Shown: positions 22,801-33,619, counted from the stretch's first letter. The stretch: 64,000 nt of DNA from Oscheius dolichura (GCA_932521035.1 OW051492.1:9114001-9178000); one strand, 5' to 3'. Notes: generated by a model not told the origin, from the sequence alone. Program-made: numbers and translations.

Positions 22801-24433
22801 ATGGATTTTAAGACATTGAAAAGGGCGATTCATGGGCTCATCGACAAGGAAGAAGGTAGTTTCTCTCTCTTTTACCTTTAATTTTCGCTTCCTTATTCAG
22901 ATTCTCCTTCGCCGATACGGAATAAGCTAAAGAAAGGAAGAAAAGCTCTGAAGAAGAAAGCTACCAGGACGTGGAAGTATATTTTTGGCTATGAAGATGC
23001 TTTGACACGAATGCAACTCAAAATATTAAAGGATGAAATAAAGGCCAAGGGACGGAGTCTAGCTCAACGTAAGCCAACATTTTCTAAAGATTCTGTACCA
23101 TATTATCACCAAATTTCAGAAATCCGCCTTCTTCAAATGGAGAAAGAAATGCCGGAACACTTGCTGATCTGTTCCATTTGTTGTTCTGCCTACAGTAAGA
23201 AGAACCGAATTCCCCTGGTTGGAACCTGTGGCCATACCATCTGCTGCCGTTGTGTCACGTCCATTCGAATTCCCAATTGTCCCATCTGCAGAGCTGACGA
23301 CAGTTTTAGAAAACCGTCCAAGAATTTCCTTGCTTATGGTGAGTTTTTCAAATTTTTAATCTCCCGATTCTTCACGGCTTGCAAATGGGAGACAAGCGGC
23401 GACTAGGCGGTTCGGTCCTCGATAGTCCGATCCCCTGCACCCGTAAAGTCTCGGAAGGAGGGCAATCTTTGTTCAAATCTGTTACAAAGCTGTGACGCCT
23501 TCCCTATCTTTGTCTTGCCGAGACTTTACGGGTGCGGGAGGTTGGAGTATCAAGGACAGAGCAGGCTCGGGGATGTTCCTTCACCCATAAAGTTTCGACA
23601 ACGGGAGGAGGATAACGGCGAGGCCGCCTTGTAGCGCGGCCAGTAAAAATAATTGAACTGCCGAGATTTTATGGGTACGGACGCGCGCCACGAAGCCACA
23701 GGCCAATTCTTCCAAGCGAGTCGGCAATTTTGTTTGGATTTCCATAAAGAGATTGAAATAAACTGCTCCTTTTTCAGAGCTTCTCGACCAAATGAACAAG
23801 TTTCCACTCCATGAAGAGGAAGAACTCGTAGAAGAAGTGGAAGCAGGCTCCAAGAGAAGGCTCTATTTCGATGACGAAGAAGACGGCCTGATTGAATTGC
23901 CAAGATTACTGAGTGAGAGCGAGGATAATTTGGAGGAACTCGCTGATGTTTATGTGGAAATGCGCCGGGAACTCGTCGAGCTAATGACGGCTCTCTACGA
24001 AGAGGAATTCTTCTCCCGGATTGCTGGCCGCTATGACTATATTTGGTTCCTGATCTTCTCTTATTCATTCCTTGGAAGCCACTTCCACCGATTGCGCCGT
24101 CTACGGCAGATGGTCCCGCCTGGAACACTACTGTATCGAAGTCTACAAAATGGAGCGGATCTTCTCCATCGGTGGGGAGTCGTCGGAAGTGAGGGGAGCG
24201 ATCCAGACGAGGTGGAGGTCGAAATGTGGGAAGAATGGCCGGAAGAGGAGCAGAACCAGGAGGAGGCAGCGGAGATGACCGAAGACGTCCTATTACGACT
24301 GTTTTTACTACTTGGTTTCGCTTTTTCTTTTGAACAATCCGTAGAGATGGACTTTGTGTCCCTTCGAGAATATTTCGACCTAGAAAATGACCAATGGCAA
24401 GGCGAGTACGAAGAAGAGGCCCTCTCCCCATAG
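22801..24433 (+). CDS. RING-finger protein with the N-terminal basic module (365 aa)
   Basis: Exons 22801-22855, 22901-23068, 23120-23338, 23778-24433. Residues 1-90 repeat the module of the F-box genes at 12500 and 15434, including the same intron positions and phases (LIDKEE / KLKKGRKALKKKATRTWKY / FGYEDALTRMQLKIL / QQIRLL). A C3HC4 RING follows: CSICC, TCGHTICCRC, CPICR, then KPSKNFLAYELL, which resembles the post-RING segment of the gene at 60474. The C-terminal half is very acidic with two hydrophobic patches (WFLIFSYSFLG, LFLLLGFAF) that could be membrane segments. Expected activity: E3 ubiquitin ligase binding an E2 through the RING. Intron 3 carries two palindromic MITEs. Confidence 0.82.
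23439..23533. mobile_element. Palindromic MITE in RING gene intron 3
   Basis: ACCCGTAAAGTCTCGG at the left, CCGAGACTTTACGGGT at the right, with the GTGACGCCTT core of the family. Confidence 0.7.
23583..23676. mobile_element. Divergent palindromic MITE in RING gene intron 3
   Basis: Ends are ACCCATAAAGTTTCGACA and TGCCGAGATTTTATGGGT. The core (GGCGAGGCCGCCTTGTAG) differs from other copies. Only 49 nt from the preceding copy. Confidence 0.6.
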
Positions 24434-25114
24434 TTCTTGAACTCCAACGCGTTTACTGTAGTTTTCTTAAAATAAATATTCTTGCATACCTATTTTTCCA
24501 TGAAATGATTAATTAAAATCGTTTTTCTTGAAGTGTAATACGCAATGACCTTTCAACCAGATGGGAAGGGTTCAATTCATTTTTTCTCGCTAGAATGACG
24601 ACCGATCGCGATGGCGGCGAAACTTTGACCATGTTCCGGCTAATAGTTGATTTTTCACGCGGCAAACTTCGTTGTTTGAATAGATTTATGCGTAGTTTTG
24701 GAGTTGTAGAGAGCAAAATAGGGTCGCGCTTTTGTCCGGGGTTGAATTACAGTAGCGCGCGGCCGTATCAAGGCCTCGAACGGGTTGTAATGCCTAAAGA
24801 CGACTGTGGCTGACTGCCACTGGACCATCTGCTAAATCAAGAGATGTTGGAAATTCCAGAAAGGGCACTAAAGACGGCGCAAAGAGACTCGGAACAGGGC
24901 CGCGGTCATCATTACCGAGCCTGAACGGTCCGTTCCATGGCTCGCGTCGATCCGGAAACCCGTTGGGTTGCCGCCGTTTTGTGCTCGAATTCTGACCATT
25001 TCCTACCCATTTTACCGGTTACGCTGGATAAATTCTGTCCACAACTTGTAAAAATCTCGTTAAAATCCGTTTTAAACCGCAAATTGCGCTTTCGCTCATT
25101 CCGCCTTCTATCCA
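24434..25114. other. Intergenic
   Basis: TTTACTGTAGTTTTC and AATAAATATTC just after the RING gene are the only recognisable words. No exon supported. Confidence 0.45.
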
Positions 25115-25143
25115 CCTTTGGGGTGGTCGTCTTCACCTCGAAG
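25115..25143 (+). promoter_or_regulatory. Conserved pre-ATG element of the lysine-rich family
   Basis: CTTTGGGGTGGTCGTCTTCA, followed by CCTCGAAG and the ATG at 25144. Same core as 6583 and 20711 with eight extra bases before the start. Confidence 0.5.
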
Positions 25144-26461
25144 ATGTTTATTCTCTTTCTCTTTACTTTTGGTACGTCTTTTTCGTTCGCGCTACCGTAA
25201 GACTACCATTAAATTTTGGTTTGGGGAGCGCAATGGGAGGGGCCCGACTAGGCGCGCGCTAGTACGGGCGATACCGGCCAATCTTTGAATAGATTTCAGC
25301 CTAAAAATGATTTTTAGTCCCTTATAAATATAGTTATTTTCAGTTCTTCTTACCTTGGTCACGTGTGCTAAGAAGAAGAAGTTCGACAAAGCCGTGACGC
25401 CACCGTCAAGATTCTTCCACAACTCCTCCTACTTCAACATCAAATGCGCTGATCATGGCTATGATGGACCTCAGCCGTGCCCGAAGTGTGACGAGAAGGC
25501 CAAAGCGAAGGCTGTAGCGGAAAATCTGGAGAAAAATGGAAAACTCGAAGACGGCAAGAAGGGGTCGAAGGCGGACGCCAAACGGTCGGCGGAAAAAACG
25601 GACTACGACAACAAGAAGAAAACGGAAGAGGGAGACGAGAAGAACGACGACGGTGGAGGACAAGGAGGAAAAGGCGATGAGGACGAGGTCGATGTGAGCC
25701 TGCTGGTCCGGAGCAGTGTAATCCAGCACCGGGCTCCGCAATCCACGGCTCACGGCTTGATGATGCCTGGAACTTTGAAGTCCACTGCCCCGCCGGGACC
25801 CAGGCACCGACCGTCGACCGCCAGCTCGGCTCTCAAGAAGGCCAACAACTCTGCCAGGGGTGGCGAGTATGAGAAGAGCGAGAGAGCCAATTTCGGACAG
25901 GTTTTGATCGGAGTGAAAGGCACGAATCTTCCTCTGACTTCGGAAGAGATGAACGACAACGAAGAGGACGACAAGGAGAGCCCGCAACAGGAGGCCAAGG
26001 GACCGAGGAAGATGAAGTCCAAAGAGAGCCCCGCTCCCAGCCCCAGGAGGATGGCGTCAAAGGAGAAGCCCGGGGCTCCGCCCGGCCCGAGGAGGATGGC
26101 CTCAAAGGACAAGGCCGCCGACGGCCCCGTTGTAAGGAAGATGCCCTCGAGACAGCCGACCGAAAAGGAGGGAAAAAAGACGACTTCGAATGAGAAGCTC
26201 GGAGAAGGAAAGGCCCCTGCCGTCAGGAAGATGAAGTCGAATGATGGAGGAGAGAAGCGGCCTGCTGTTCGACGGATGGGGTCGAAGGAGAAGTCCGACG
26301 AGTCGACGGCTATTAAGATTTCCTCAAAGGCAAAAGGTCCCGAAACGAAGAAGGCCAGCCCGGCTGAGAAGGGGGAGAATGCGCTCTTCGTTCCCGGATT
26401 GGAGGAATCGGCCAAGCCGCCCGAGGAGGACGACGAGCCGGACGCTGCGTCGGGCGAATAA
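25144..26461 (+). CDS. Lysine-rich leader-peptide protein 4 with RKM-SKE repeats (381 aa)
   Basis: Exons 25144-25171 (28 nt) and 25344-26461. Leader MFILFLFTF-VLLTLVTCAKKKK. After the leader comes SYFNIKCADHGYD...CPKC, a Cys/His cluster (C-x2-H ... C-x2-C) that could bind zinc and that recurs in the gene at 27839. The C-terminal third has about six degenerate repeats of the type P-(A/G)-P-R-(R/K)-M-x-S-K-(E/D), for example GPRKMKSKE, SPRRMASKE, GPRRMASKD, AVRKMKSND and AVRRMGSKE. It lacks the FQDIESDWD signature of other members. The protein is highly charged and probably disordered. Function unknown; export is inferred from the leader only. Confidence 0.75.
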
Positions 26462-27162
26462 GCCGTGATCCGAGGTCTATAGACCAGTAAAAATTACTAC
26501 AGACATTCGGTTTATTATTATTATAAAATTTGAATGTAATACATGAATAAAGGGCGAAAGTCTCCTCATTTTATTGTTTACGTGCTTTTCAAATGTTTTT
26601 TTCTCTTCTTTACTCAACTTCTTTGGGTTACTGTAGTCCCCTCTTCTTGAACTCTACGTTTGCCGCTGGAAAACAAGTAGAAAAGGAAACTGTAGGTTAA
26701 AAGACCTATAGGAGAATCCGAGTCTTCCTCCTGATCCCGTGGAACCCGAAGGTCAGCCAGGAAAGATGATCAGCTGGGATTCCGGTTCTCTGGAAGATGT
26801 TGGCCTTCAAGACTAGCCGTTGATCCCTGTTTTTTTTTCGGAGAGAAGGGCATTTCCTCCACCGTTCTGGCCAATCCAGGACTTTCAGGAGACGGCCAGG
26901 GAATGGAGGGCAGACGGGTGTCCCTGGCTTCCAGGATGTGGAATCCCGTGGGCCACCGCCCGGCTAGAGAGGTCCTCCTGGAAGGTCAGAAAAGAGTTGA
27001 ACTCGATACAGTAACCTTGGAGGGCGGTATAAAAATAAGGGAAGGGTCTGAAAATGTCTGGAATATCTTTGGGAAACGTTAGCGTATAATGAAATGGAGC
27101 AACGAAGAAAATAAACAATACAAAAAGAAAGGACTTCGTTTATTTTTGCGTTTCTTTTGTTT
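26462..27162. other. Intergenic between convergent lysine-rich genes
   Basis: Both genes end into this 700-nt stretch. AATAAAGG near 26546 is a likely poly(A) signal for the plus-strand gene, and AATAAAC-type words near 27110 lie inside the minus-gene 3' side. No other feature seen. Confidence 0.45.
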
Positions 27163-27839
27163 TCACATTCTTGGTAATGGCGATTTTGCAGGTGACGGGA
27201 GGCTCTTGCAATGAAGATTGCATCGTCCTCTCTCACATCCATGCACCTCGCAGTTTGTCACATAATATGAGTTTTTATGAAGAAAATCTTCATTTAGTGG
27301 CGAAGCCGGCCCGCTTGTGGACTTCTTCTTTTTACCGCAAGTCATCAAGGTTATTAGAGCTGAAATGGGGCTGGTTGTGATAGGTGAGAACGGTATAAAT
27401 GCCTAGGATATCTTCTTCACCCAAAATCCGAACGGAATCATGTTTAAAAAAGACAAACTGCTACGTTGTGAGGGGCTCAAAAGTCGGATTTTGTTCTAGA
27501 GGCAGGCGGTGGAGGCCTTTTTGCCGGAAATTATGCGAATTTGAGCAAAATGTGGCTGAAATCCTGGTCAGAGCACTCCGACGGGAAACTCTACCATCTG
27601 GCCATAATACAAGATGCCATTTGGTCCGGTGTATGAAATTTCATGGAGAATTTTGGTTGGATTGAGCTGGAAAATGATAAAAATACGCTGGCGCCCGGGG
27701 AGCTCACTCTATTTTCCAAAAAAAAAAACGCGCTACGAGGTCAGGATTACGGTATTTCGTGGGCTATGCGATCTTTTGGAAAAGTAGGAATGTAAAGTTG
27801 AAGAAACTGACCAACGCAAAAGGCGAAAAGCAGAAACAT
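27163..27839 (-). CDS. Lysine-rich leader-peptide protein 5, short form (74 aa)
   Basis: Minus-strand exons 27839-27812 (28 nt, MFLLFAFCV) and 27359-27163. The intron is 452 nt with GTCAGT and TTTCAG sites. Leader continues ALITLMTCGKKKK, then SYYVTNCEVHGC and CNLHC, matching the Cys/His cluster of the gene at 25144. The long Lys-rich tail is absent; the frame stops after SPAKSPLPRM. It was found by looking for the family's conserved pre-ATG element and first-exon length, which fit exactly. It may be a truncated but expressed member. Confidence 0.62.
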
Positions 27840-27862
27840 CTCAAAGACGACAGCTCCAAGTA
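27840..27862 (-). promoter_or_regulatory. Conserved pre-ATG element, minus strand
   Basis: On the minus strand, TTGGAGCTGTCGTCTTTGAG precedes the ATG at 27839. Same spacing as other family members. Confidence 0.45.
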
Positions 27863-28186
27863 GAGCCAGAGAGTGGAATGGAAAATTTCTTCCAGACTGG
27901 ACAAGAAAAGGTTAATCTAGATGAAATCCTTTGATGAAATGCCATTGTCCGCAGTTTCAAATCAATCTCTCCTTTCACACAACTACATTTTGAAAGGAGA
28001 GCTCGGGTTTGAAACACTGTCCACCGGGGAAATCTCAAATTGTTTTCGCATCGTTCCACCATATTACAATTCCCAATTAACCTACCGCTCTCTCTCTCTA
28101 TCGAGTTACTGAACGTCTCAGTGAGTCGAACTCGGCCAGAAAAAACGCAAAACTCTTGTAAGCGAGTGCACTATCCACTCGGCTTT

Positions 28187-28410
28187 TTTTTGACGCTCTA
28201 TCGAATGCACTAGGTCTCGTCTCACGAGTCCAACCTAAAGTGAAAAGGTTCCCTTGTAAGTCTCTTTTTTATTCCTTTTCTATTTCTTTTATTCTATGCC
28301 TACTTTACACTATTTATTCTTGTGGAAAATACTACTAACAAGGGAACGTTTTCAGTTTACCGTGGCTTCACGCAACGAGACCTATACCATTCGATAGCTC
28401 GTCAAAAATT
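28187..28410. repeat. Imperfect inverted repeat
   Basis: TTTGACGCTCTATCGAATGC near 28188-28207 pairs with GCATTCGATAG-like CATTCGATAGCTCGTCAAA at 28388-28406; ACGAGACCTA and TAGGTCTCGT extend the arms. The interior carries the word AGGTTCCCTTGTAAG. Confidence 0.5.
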
Positions 28411-28423
28411 ATCCTAGAAATCG

Positions 28424-29062
28424 TCTTTATGTTTTCCCGAAACGGCTCGGGTTACGGCGTGGCACGCCATTTCATTCAACATGCAAAATCGACCGAATTG
28501 GATAACTGACTTGTATGCAATGGATTGTGGATATGAAGACGTAAACAAGTGCCCAAGAGGTTAGTGCACTCGCTTACAACTCTTTTGTTTTTTTTCTTTT
28601 CCAAGTTCGAGTCATGGGTCAACATCATTTTGTTATTTTTTTTCTGGCACTTTCTGGCCCGAAGAATAATGGCCCACCGGTTCCAAAGCCTATTCATTGC
28701 GTTTACGATGATGTAGAGGACATCAAATATTGCAGAAATTCATATTCACGATTACCGTCTCCTCGCTGCTGTGATTTGTAAAAATTGAATAGAAGTAAAC
28801 TTTGAAATGAACTAACTGGAATCAGAAAGCGACCACGTAAAAAAATAGCAAAAATGATGTTGACCCATGAAGGACTCGAACTTGGAAAAGAAAAAAAAAC
28901 AAAAGAGTTGTAAGCGAGTGCACTAACCTCTCGGGCACTTGTTTACGTCTTCATATCCACAATCCATTGCATACAAGTCAGTTATCCAATTCGGTCGATT
29001 TTGCATGTTGAATGAAATGGCGTGCCACGCCGTAACCCGAACCATTTCGGGAAAACATAAAG
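28424..29062. repeat. Large fold-back repeat, about 220-nt arms
   Basis: The left arm 28424-28647 is nearly the exact reverse complement of 28835-29062, with a 190-nt spacer. Each arm includes a tRNA-like stretch (GAGAGGTTAGTGCACTCGC ... CAAGTTCGAGTC). The right arm abuts the left end of the duplicated gene block at 29063. Confidence 0.75.
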
Positions 29063-31399
29063 CGGAAACAGGTCGGGTGTGTTCTTACCCTTCGAAGCTA
29101 CCGCCACATGTCTGGCGCCTCTTCTGCCCTCACGACGAGGATGTCTCTATTGTATGTAAATTGAGCGTCGGGAAGACTTGAAGTTTCTTCTTGAGAAAAA
29201 AGCACATTTTGAAGTGATTATAATTTATGAAAAACAACATTCCAAAGTTCCCAATTTACGTTTTATCCCTTCTATTACAACATAAAAAAAGAAGGCCTTA
29301 CGAAAGTTTATTTCTTTCATAATAAACAGAACAGGCTATAAACGTTATCTTCCAATATATAATGTGTCGTCGTCTTGGGTGCTACTCCGGGTGCTAAAGA
29401 ATTGGAACTTTGCTACTCGCGGCATGCATTCCTTCCAGCAGGTAGGTGATGGTAGCTCCAGTATCGTTGGCTTTAGCTGCCTTGTCAAATCGTAGGGTGC
29501 GACTCTCGTTCGGGTAGAGGAGACTGATGGTGAGGTGCTCCTGGCACACCTTCATGGCGTTGGGCGTCACTTCAGCTGGGATACTGCCCATATTCTTCAC
29601 TGTGAGGTGGTTCGGCGTTCTGGTCACGTGGACAAGATCGTCAGCACTAGCCACATTGATGGTGTGCGTGAATGTTGTCCAGCCCGTCGCATTGGCCTCA
29701 CTCTCGGTCATCGTGGTTGGGTTTTCCCCGGAAACGTAGAGGTGCGACGGCTTTGTGAAGAAATCAATGAGAATCTTTTTGCTCTAAAAATAGATATATA
29801 CAAGGAAAAACTACAAGAAACCTGGAAGACCTTAGGGCCCTGGGATGTACTGATGAAGTTTGCCCCTCTTAGAAGAAGTGTACGAGTGGCATGTGATCCG
29901 TTCCAGGAGCCTGTGTGCGTTCTGGCAAAAGCAGTAAGGTCAATGTCTTCATGGCTTATCGGGAATTTCATTCTCTGAATGCCAGAGCTGAATATAAGGT
30001 ATTCAGGCGCCCTTATGCCATTTCTAGTTTTCCACTGAAAAATAACTATTGTAGAACTAAAGCAGTTACTTACCTGGATCGGATGACGATGTGACGTTTC
30101 CGGTTCGATGGTCGTTCGTGTGTCCCTTCCGTCGGCCTCCCGTCCGTCTTCCGCTTTCGCACTATCCTCAATCATCCGAGCCGTGGAAACACCGGTTTCT
30201 TCAAAATCACTCCCAGCGGCACCGTCGATTTCTTTTGCCGTAGTCACTCCAGTCTCTTCTTCGTCTAATTCTGTAAAATGCCGTATTAGAATAAAACCGC
30301 CTCCTCATTTCTTTTTCATGGGTTATACCATGCGTACAAACGTGAAAGGATGACAATATAGTTAGCTTACTTATTTCAATTAATCCGAATTGTTCCATAA
30401 AGGAATCAGTATTTTCAAAAGATTCCCTTGAGTCCTCGGAAAGGCTGTCCTTGTGGTTGAAGTCATCCTCGGCCAGCGTCTTGGGGGTGGTCAACGAGCT
30501 TTTCAGCTGCCGGAGCAGTCTATGCCTGCTGACCACTGTTTCAGCAGCTTTTGTGGAGGCCTCAGCGGACTTCAAGAGGGCCGTGGCTGCAGACAAGTGA
30601 TACAATTCTTCCTTTTCAAGGAGGCGAATTTCCTGCTCAATCTCGGATATGTTCACTGAAATAAAGTCTTTGGTATTTTGGCTATGGGTAAACCACAGGA
30701 TTCTGCTTCTTTCCACCCCGCGGGCGGTCGGCCCCCATTTCTCTGCTGCCAAAGCGGCCGTGCTGCCGTGACAACGGACAGGATCCCGAGCCCCAAACCA
30801 GACTGGAGCCGTACGCTCTAATGGATTCGACATCCTCGCCTGGCCAGCGACTTCTACCAAATAATACTGTAAAAAATTTACCAAAAAAACGTTTTTACAA
30901 GAAAAATACTGTAAGATTTTCAAACTTCAAAACGCTTTTGTGATTCGCCGTGAGAAATTTGTTGCTGCCCCTTTCAAAGAGAAACCAAGACGGTGAAAAT
31001 GGGGGTTTTCAGTGGGCGATAATAATTCTATGAAAAGAAACGAGCCCTCCCGAAGCGCTATTTTAATGGTTACGGTAGCTATGAAATTTTGAGTTGAAGT
31101 CCCCGGGTTTAAGAGATGGTGCTAGAGGTATCGGTTTTCAAATGGAGCGCACAATTGACTTATGGTGAAAAAAACGAGCAGCAAGCAAATTGTATAGGAA
31201 TCAACGCAACTGATGGCGACGTAACAATGTGACTGGGAGAGCAGTTATGCGCTGCGGAAACGAAAGCGGGAATTCGAAAAGCGCATGGCTGTCTTGCGAT
31301 AAGAAAAAGAAATAAAACATACTTTGTGACGCTAGTCAAAAGAAGCAAAAAGCAGCAACTGGCGAAATAAACCAACAACAACTGTAAAGTTGAAGTGAG
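29063..31399. repeat. Segmental duplication, copy 1
   Basis: Directly repeated at 38596-42750. Colinear and about 95 percent identical in most blocks; copy 2 has a 1.1-kb hAT-like insertion and differs in the 5' exons. Left junction begins GGAAACAGGTCGGGTG; right homology ends at GTAAAGTTGAAGTGAG. Confidence 0.8.
29394..30837 (-). CDS. Unnamed coiled-coil / beta-rich protein, duplicate copy 1
   Basis: Minus-strand exons supported by phase: 30655 (or upstream) to 30371, 30270-30074, 30034-29822, 29783-29394. An ATG at 30832 (MSNPLERTAP) is in frame with the first exon. Features in order: a coiled-coil-like segment (EIEQEIRLLEKEELYHLSAA), an acidic Ser/Glu region (DSLSEDSRESFENTDSF), a block WKTRNGIRAPEYLIFSSG ... 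MKFPISHEDIDL, and a C-terminal beta-rich part (HLTVKNMGSIPAEVTP). The last part faintly resembles PapD/MSP folds, but I could not confirm it. Compared with copy 2, two small deletions (10 and 16 nt) near 30740-30820 change the upstream frame, so the true N-terminus is uncertain. Function unknown. Confidence 0.55.
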
Positions 31400-31870
31400 G
31401 CAACGTATCAGTGCTGTAAAGGCTTTTATTGCTCTTATCAGGTCGTATTTGGTTGACTAAGTACACAAACGCGGCTTTTTTTCCAAAGAATTTCCGATTT
31501 ATTACGGGAACCCGGGGGACCTCATGGAAGTATCCCACCGGGGGGAATGCGTTGAAAGTTGGAAGTCTTACCGTCTCTTTAATCATCTGATCCATGCACT
31601 CGGTAAAAACGTCGTTGTAGGGCATGATACAATTCTCCTTCAAGTAGGCAGCAAATTCTGCAGAATATTCCATAGCAATATGGAAGGCATTCTCTAGATT
31701 TTGTTTCTAAAGGTAACTATAAATAACAAGCAGCCAACAGAGCTTACTCGTTTTTTTTTTCATTTTTAAGGAATAGTTCCGCCGCTTCTTTTTCGTTCGT
31801 GCAAGTTTTGAGCATTGTTTCCACAGCCGGGTCCCAAAGGGTGACACATATTTCGAACACAAATGTCTAT
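31332..31870 (-). pseudogene. Exon fragments upstream of duplicate copy 1
   Basis: A minus-strand exon 31706-31572 (KQNLENAFHIAMEYSAEF ... MDQMIKET) has a TTTAG acceptor and GTAAGA donor. A second candidate, 31870-31748 (TLWDPAVETMLKTC ... ELFLKNEKK), ends in phase 2 after an A-run, which does not fit the next exon. A hydrophobic exon near 31385-31322 (LLLVYFASCCFLLLLTS) follows. I cannot join these in one frame, so I treat them as remnants or parts of an unresolved gene; the LLLVYF block recurs in copy 2. Confidence 0.3.
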
Positions 31871-32185
31871 CTTCGAGACCCGGCGCGGCGCGACGGCAAT
31901 CAAAAATGGCGTGTTTTTCAATAATTTCGTTGGAAAAAAATGTCTCTCTCTCTCAAAATTCAAAAAACTCAAATTCCGCCTTACTTTTCCGTTGGAAATG
32001 GACGATAGAAGCGACTATTTTCTTTAAAAGGGCCGACTGAAGAGTCTCTCGACTCTACCTACAAATTTTTTGAATATTTGTTGTTTTCTATTCGCAATAA
32101 AAATGGTCCCAAAGGGTGACACAAGTTTGTTTTTTTTGGTGATCTACTTGGAGAGATAACATTCCCCTCACAAATCAGAACAATC

Positions 32186-32335
32186 CTTGAGGCAGGGCTG
32201 TTAATCGGGTCGGGTCCGAGACCCGCGGGTCCAATCGGGTCGGGTCTCAGACCCGAATTATTTTCACACCCGCGGGTCCAAGGGTCTGGGACCCGCGGGT
32301 CTCGGACCCGACCCGATTAGCAGCCCTGCTTGAGG
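32186..32335. mobile_element. 136-bp hAT-like MITE with target duplication
   Basis: The element 32193-32328 begins CAGGGCTGTTAATCGGGTCG and ends with the matching inverse, CGACCCGATTAGCAGCCCTG. It is flanked by direct CTTGAGG on both sides. The interior is a string of GGGTCGGGTCCGAGACCCGC-type words, making nearly the whole element self-complementary. Confidence 0.85.
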
Positions 32336-32548
32336 TTAATGCTCTTCTGGCGAGGAAACAGGCTGATACAAGTGAGAAATTGGCCACTTTGAGATCTATA
32401 AAAGATGCCAAACGAGATAAGAAAATTCAGTTGCTCTTCTCCTTCTCCTTTTTCTCTGTTTTCGTTTTAAAGACGCGTAGAAAGTTTTACTTGAGATTAT
32501 TTGAATCCATTTCCATTCTAAAAAAGGAACATTTTAAAGATCCACATA

Positions 32549-32942
32549 ATGGTCCTTGCTGTTGTCGCTCTCGCCGTTAGTGTTCCAGTTGCCATAGCTG
32601 TCCTGGAGCTGCTCCACTAATCGCTGCAGGATCACCTGGATGGATTACTCTTGGAGCAGGTAGCCGCCTTTTATTTGTTTTTTTAAAGGAAATTATTCAG
32701 ATGAGCTCTCGTTTGACTGCTGGCGCCCGGTTCTCCGAGATTTTGAGTCCCCTGCTGTCCGTGGCCGTCTCCTAAAAGATGTTGCCGCCGATCCCCGCGT
32801 TATCGAAGTTCGCTCCAAGCCCCAAGAAGGCTACTGGCCTCAGATTTGGCTGAAGAACAAGTGGCAGGAGGAATTCCGCATCGACTACGTACAGCTGCCG
32901 GGAGGAGAAATTGCCGCCCATGCGGTTCGCGTCGAACCATGA
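32549..32942 (+). pseudogene. Ala/Gly-rich WDCW-family gene, frameshifted
   Basis: Exon 1 (32549-32659) starts MVLAVVALAVSVPVAIAV, then the frame runs into a stop; the continuation GAAPLIAAGSPGWITLGAG is in another frame. Exon 2 (32701-32942) is intact and nearly identical to those of the genes at 34743 and 35540 (FDCWRPVLRDF ... WPQIWLKNKWQEEFRIDYV). Exon 1 is 111 nt where family phase requires 3n+1, so one base is missing. I call it a pseudogene, or an assembly error in a G/C-rich stretch. Confidence 0.65.
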
Positions 32943-33106
32943 GATCAATACATTTTTTTTTTGATTTTACTAATTCTAGTGCTCTCATATTGTATAAAGT
33001 GTTTTTCATTTAATAGAGAAACTAGTTTTTTCTTCTTTCTTTGATGGTCTAACTTCCCGTTCAATACTTTTAATTTTCTTCATTTCTCCCTGTAGTTTCA
33101 GAATTT

Positions 33107-33619
33107 ATGTTCCAGTACCTTCTACTAGCCACCCTAATGCAAGGATCATTTCTAGCCGCTACAAAAATGCCCGAAACTGCCTCTGCTACCGTCGGACTAG
33201 GACCCGCCACCACCTTTGATGCCAACATTCTCCCTGCATGGAGACTTGCTTCAAAATTTGTAAGTCCTTTTTTAACAGTTACCCTAAGCAATTTTAAGTC
33301 GTCTCTATTTTCCCACTTTTTTGGTAGTTTTCCCTTCGCGATAGCCGTTGGATCTGGTTCCACGGCTCATTCTAACGGCGGGGGAGCTGTGGCTGTCTCT
33401 GACGGCGAGGGAGCCACAGCCGCGGCAGTTTCAAATGGCGGATATGCGGAAGCTGTGGCCATTGGTGAGAAAAGATTTGTTTTCGGGAAGAATCAGCTGA
33501 TTTTAGGGCTTGGAATGGACTGTTCAGCCACGTCAAATGAAGGAGAAATTGAGATCAAAAGAAACGAGAAGCTCGAGGACGGAACAGTCAGGAATGACGA
33601 ATTCAAGCATCATTACTAG
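33107..33619 (+). CDS. Small secreted-like Gly/Ala-rich protein, copy 1 (157 aa)
   Basis: Exons 33107-33259 and 33299-33619 with a 39-nt intron that happens to be in frame. N-terminus MFQYLLLATLMQGSFLAATK looks like a signal peptide. The centre reads FPFAIAVGSGSTAHSNGGG, followed by GEGATAAAVSNGGYAEAVA and a charged C-terminus (EIEIKRNEKLEDGTV ... FKHHY). A paralogue sits at 36254 with the same structure; their second exons differ at only about three bases over 270 nt while the first exons are much more different. Interleaved with the WDCW family. Function unknown. Confidence 0.65.
   Translation: MFQYLLLATLMQGSFLAATKMPETASATVGLGPATTFDANILPAWRLASKFVSPFLTVTLSNFKSSLFSHFFGSFPFAIAVGSGSTAHSNGGGAVAVSDGEGATAAAVSNGGYAEAVAIGEKRFVFGKNQLILGLGMDCSATSNEGEIEIKRNEKLEDGTVRNDEFKHHY

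Noticed and set aside
23550-24431. 293-codon minus-strand open frame over the RING gene
   Set aside because: It overlaps the acidic exon antisense and a MITE, has no family match, and the plus strand has a complete RING gene model.
29394-29783. Major sperm protein assignment for the duplicated genes
   Set aside because: TVKN and beta-strand spacing hint at a PapD/MSP fold, but the MSP hallmark residues are not visible, so I left it unnamed.
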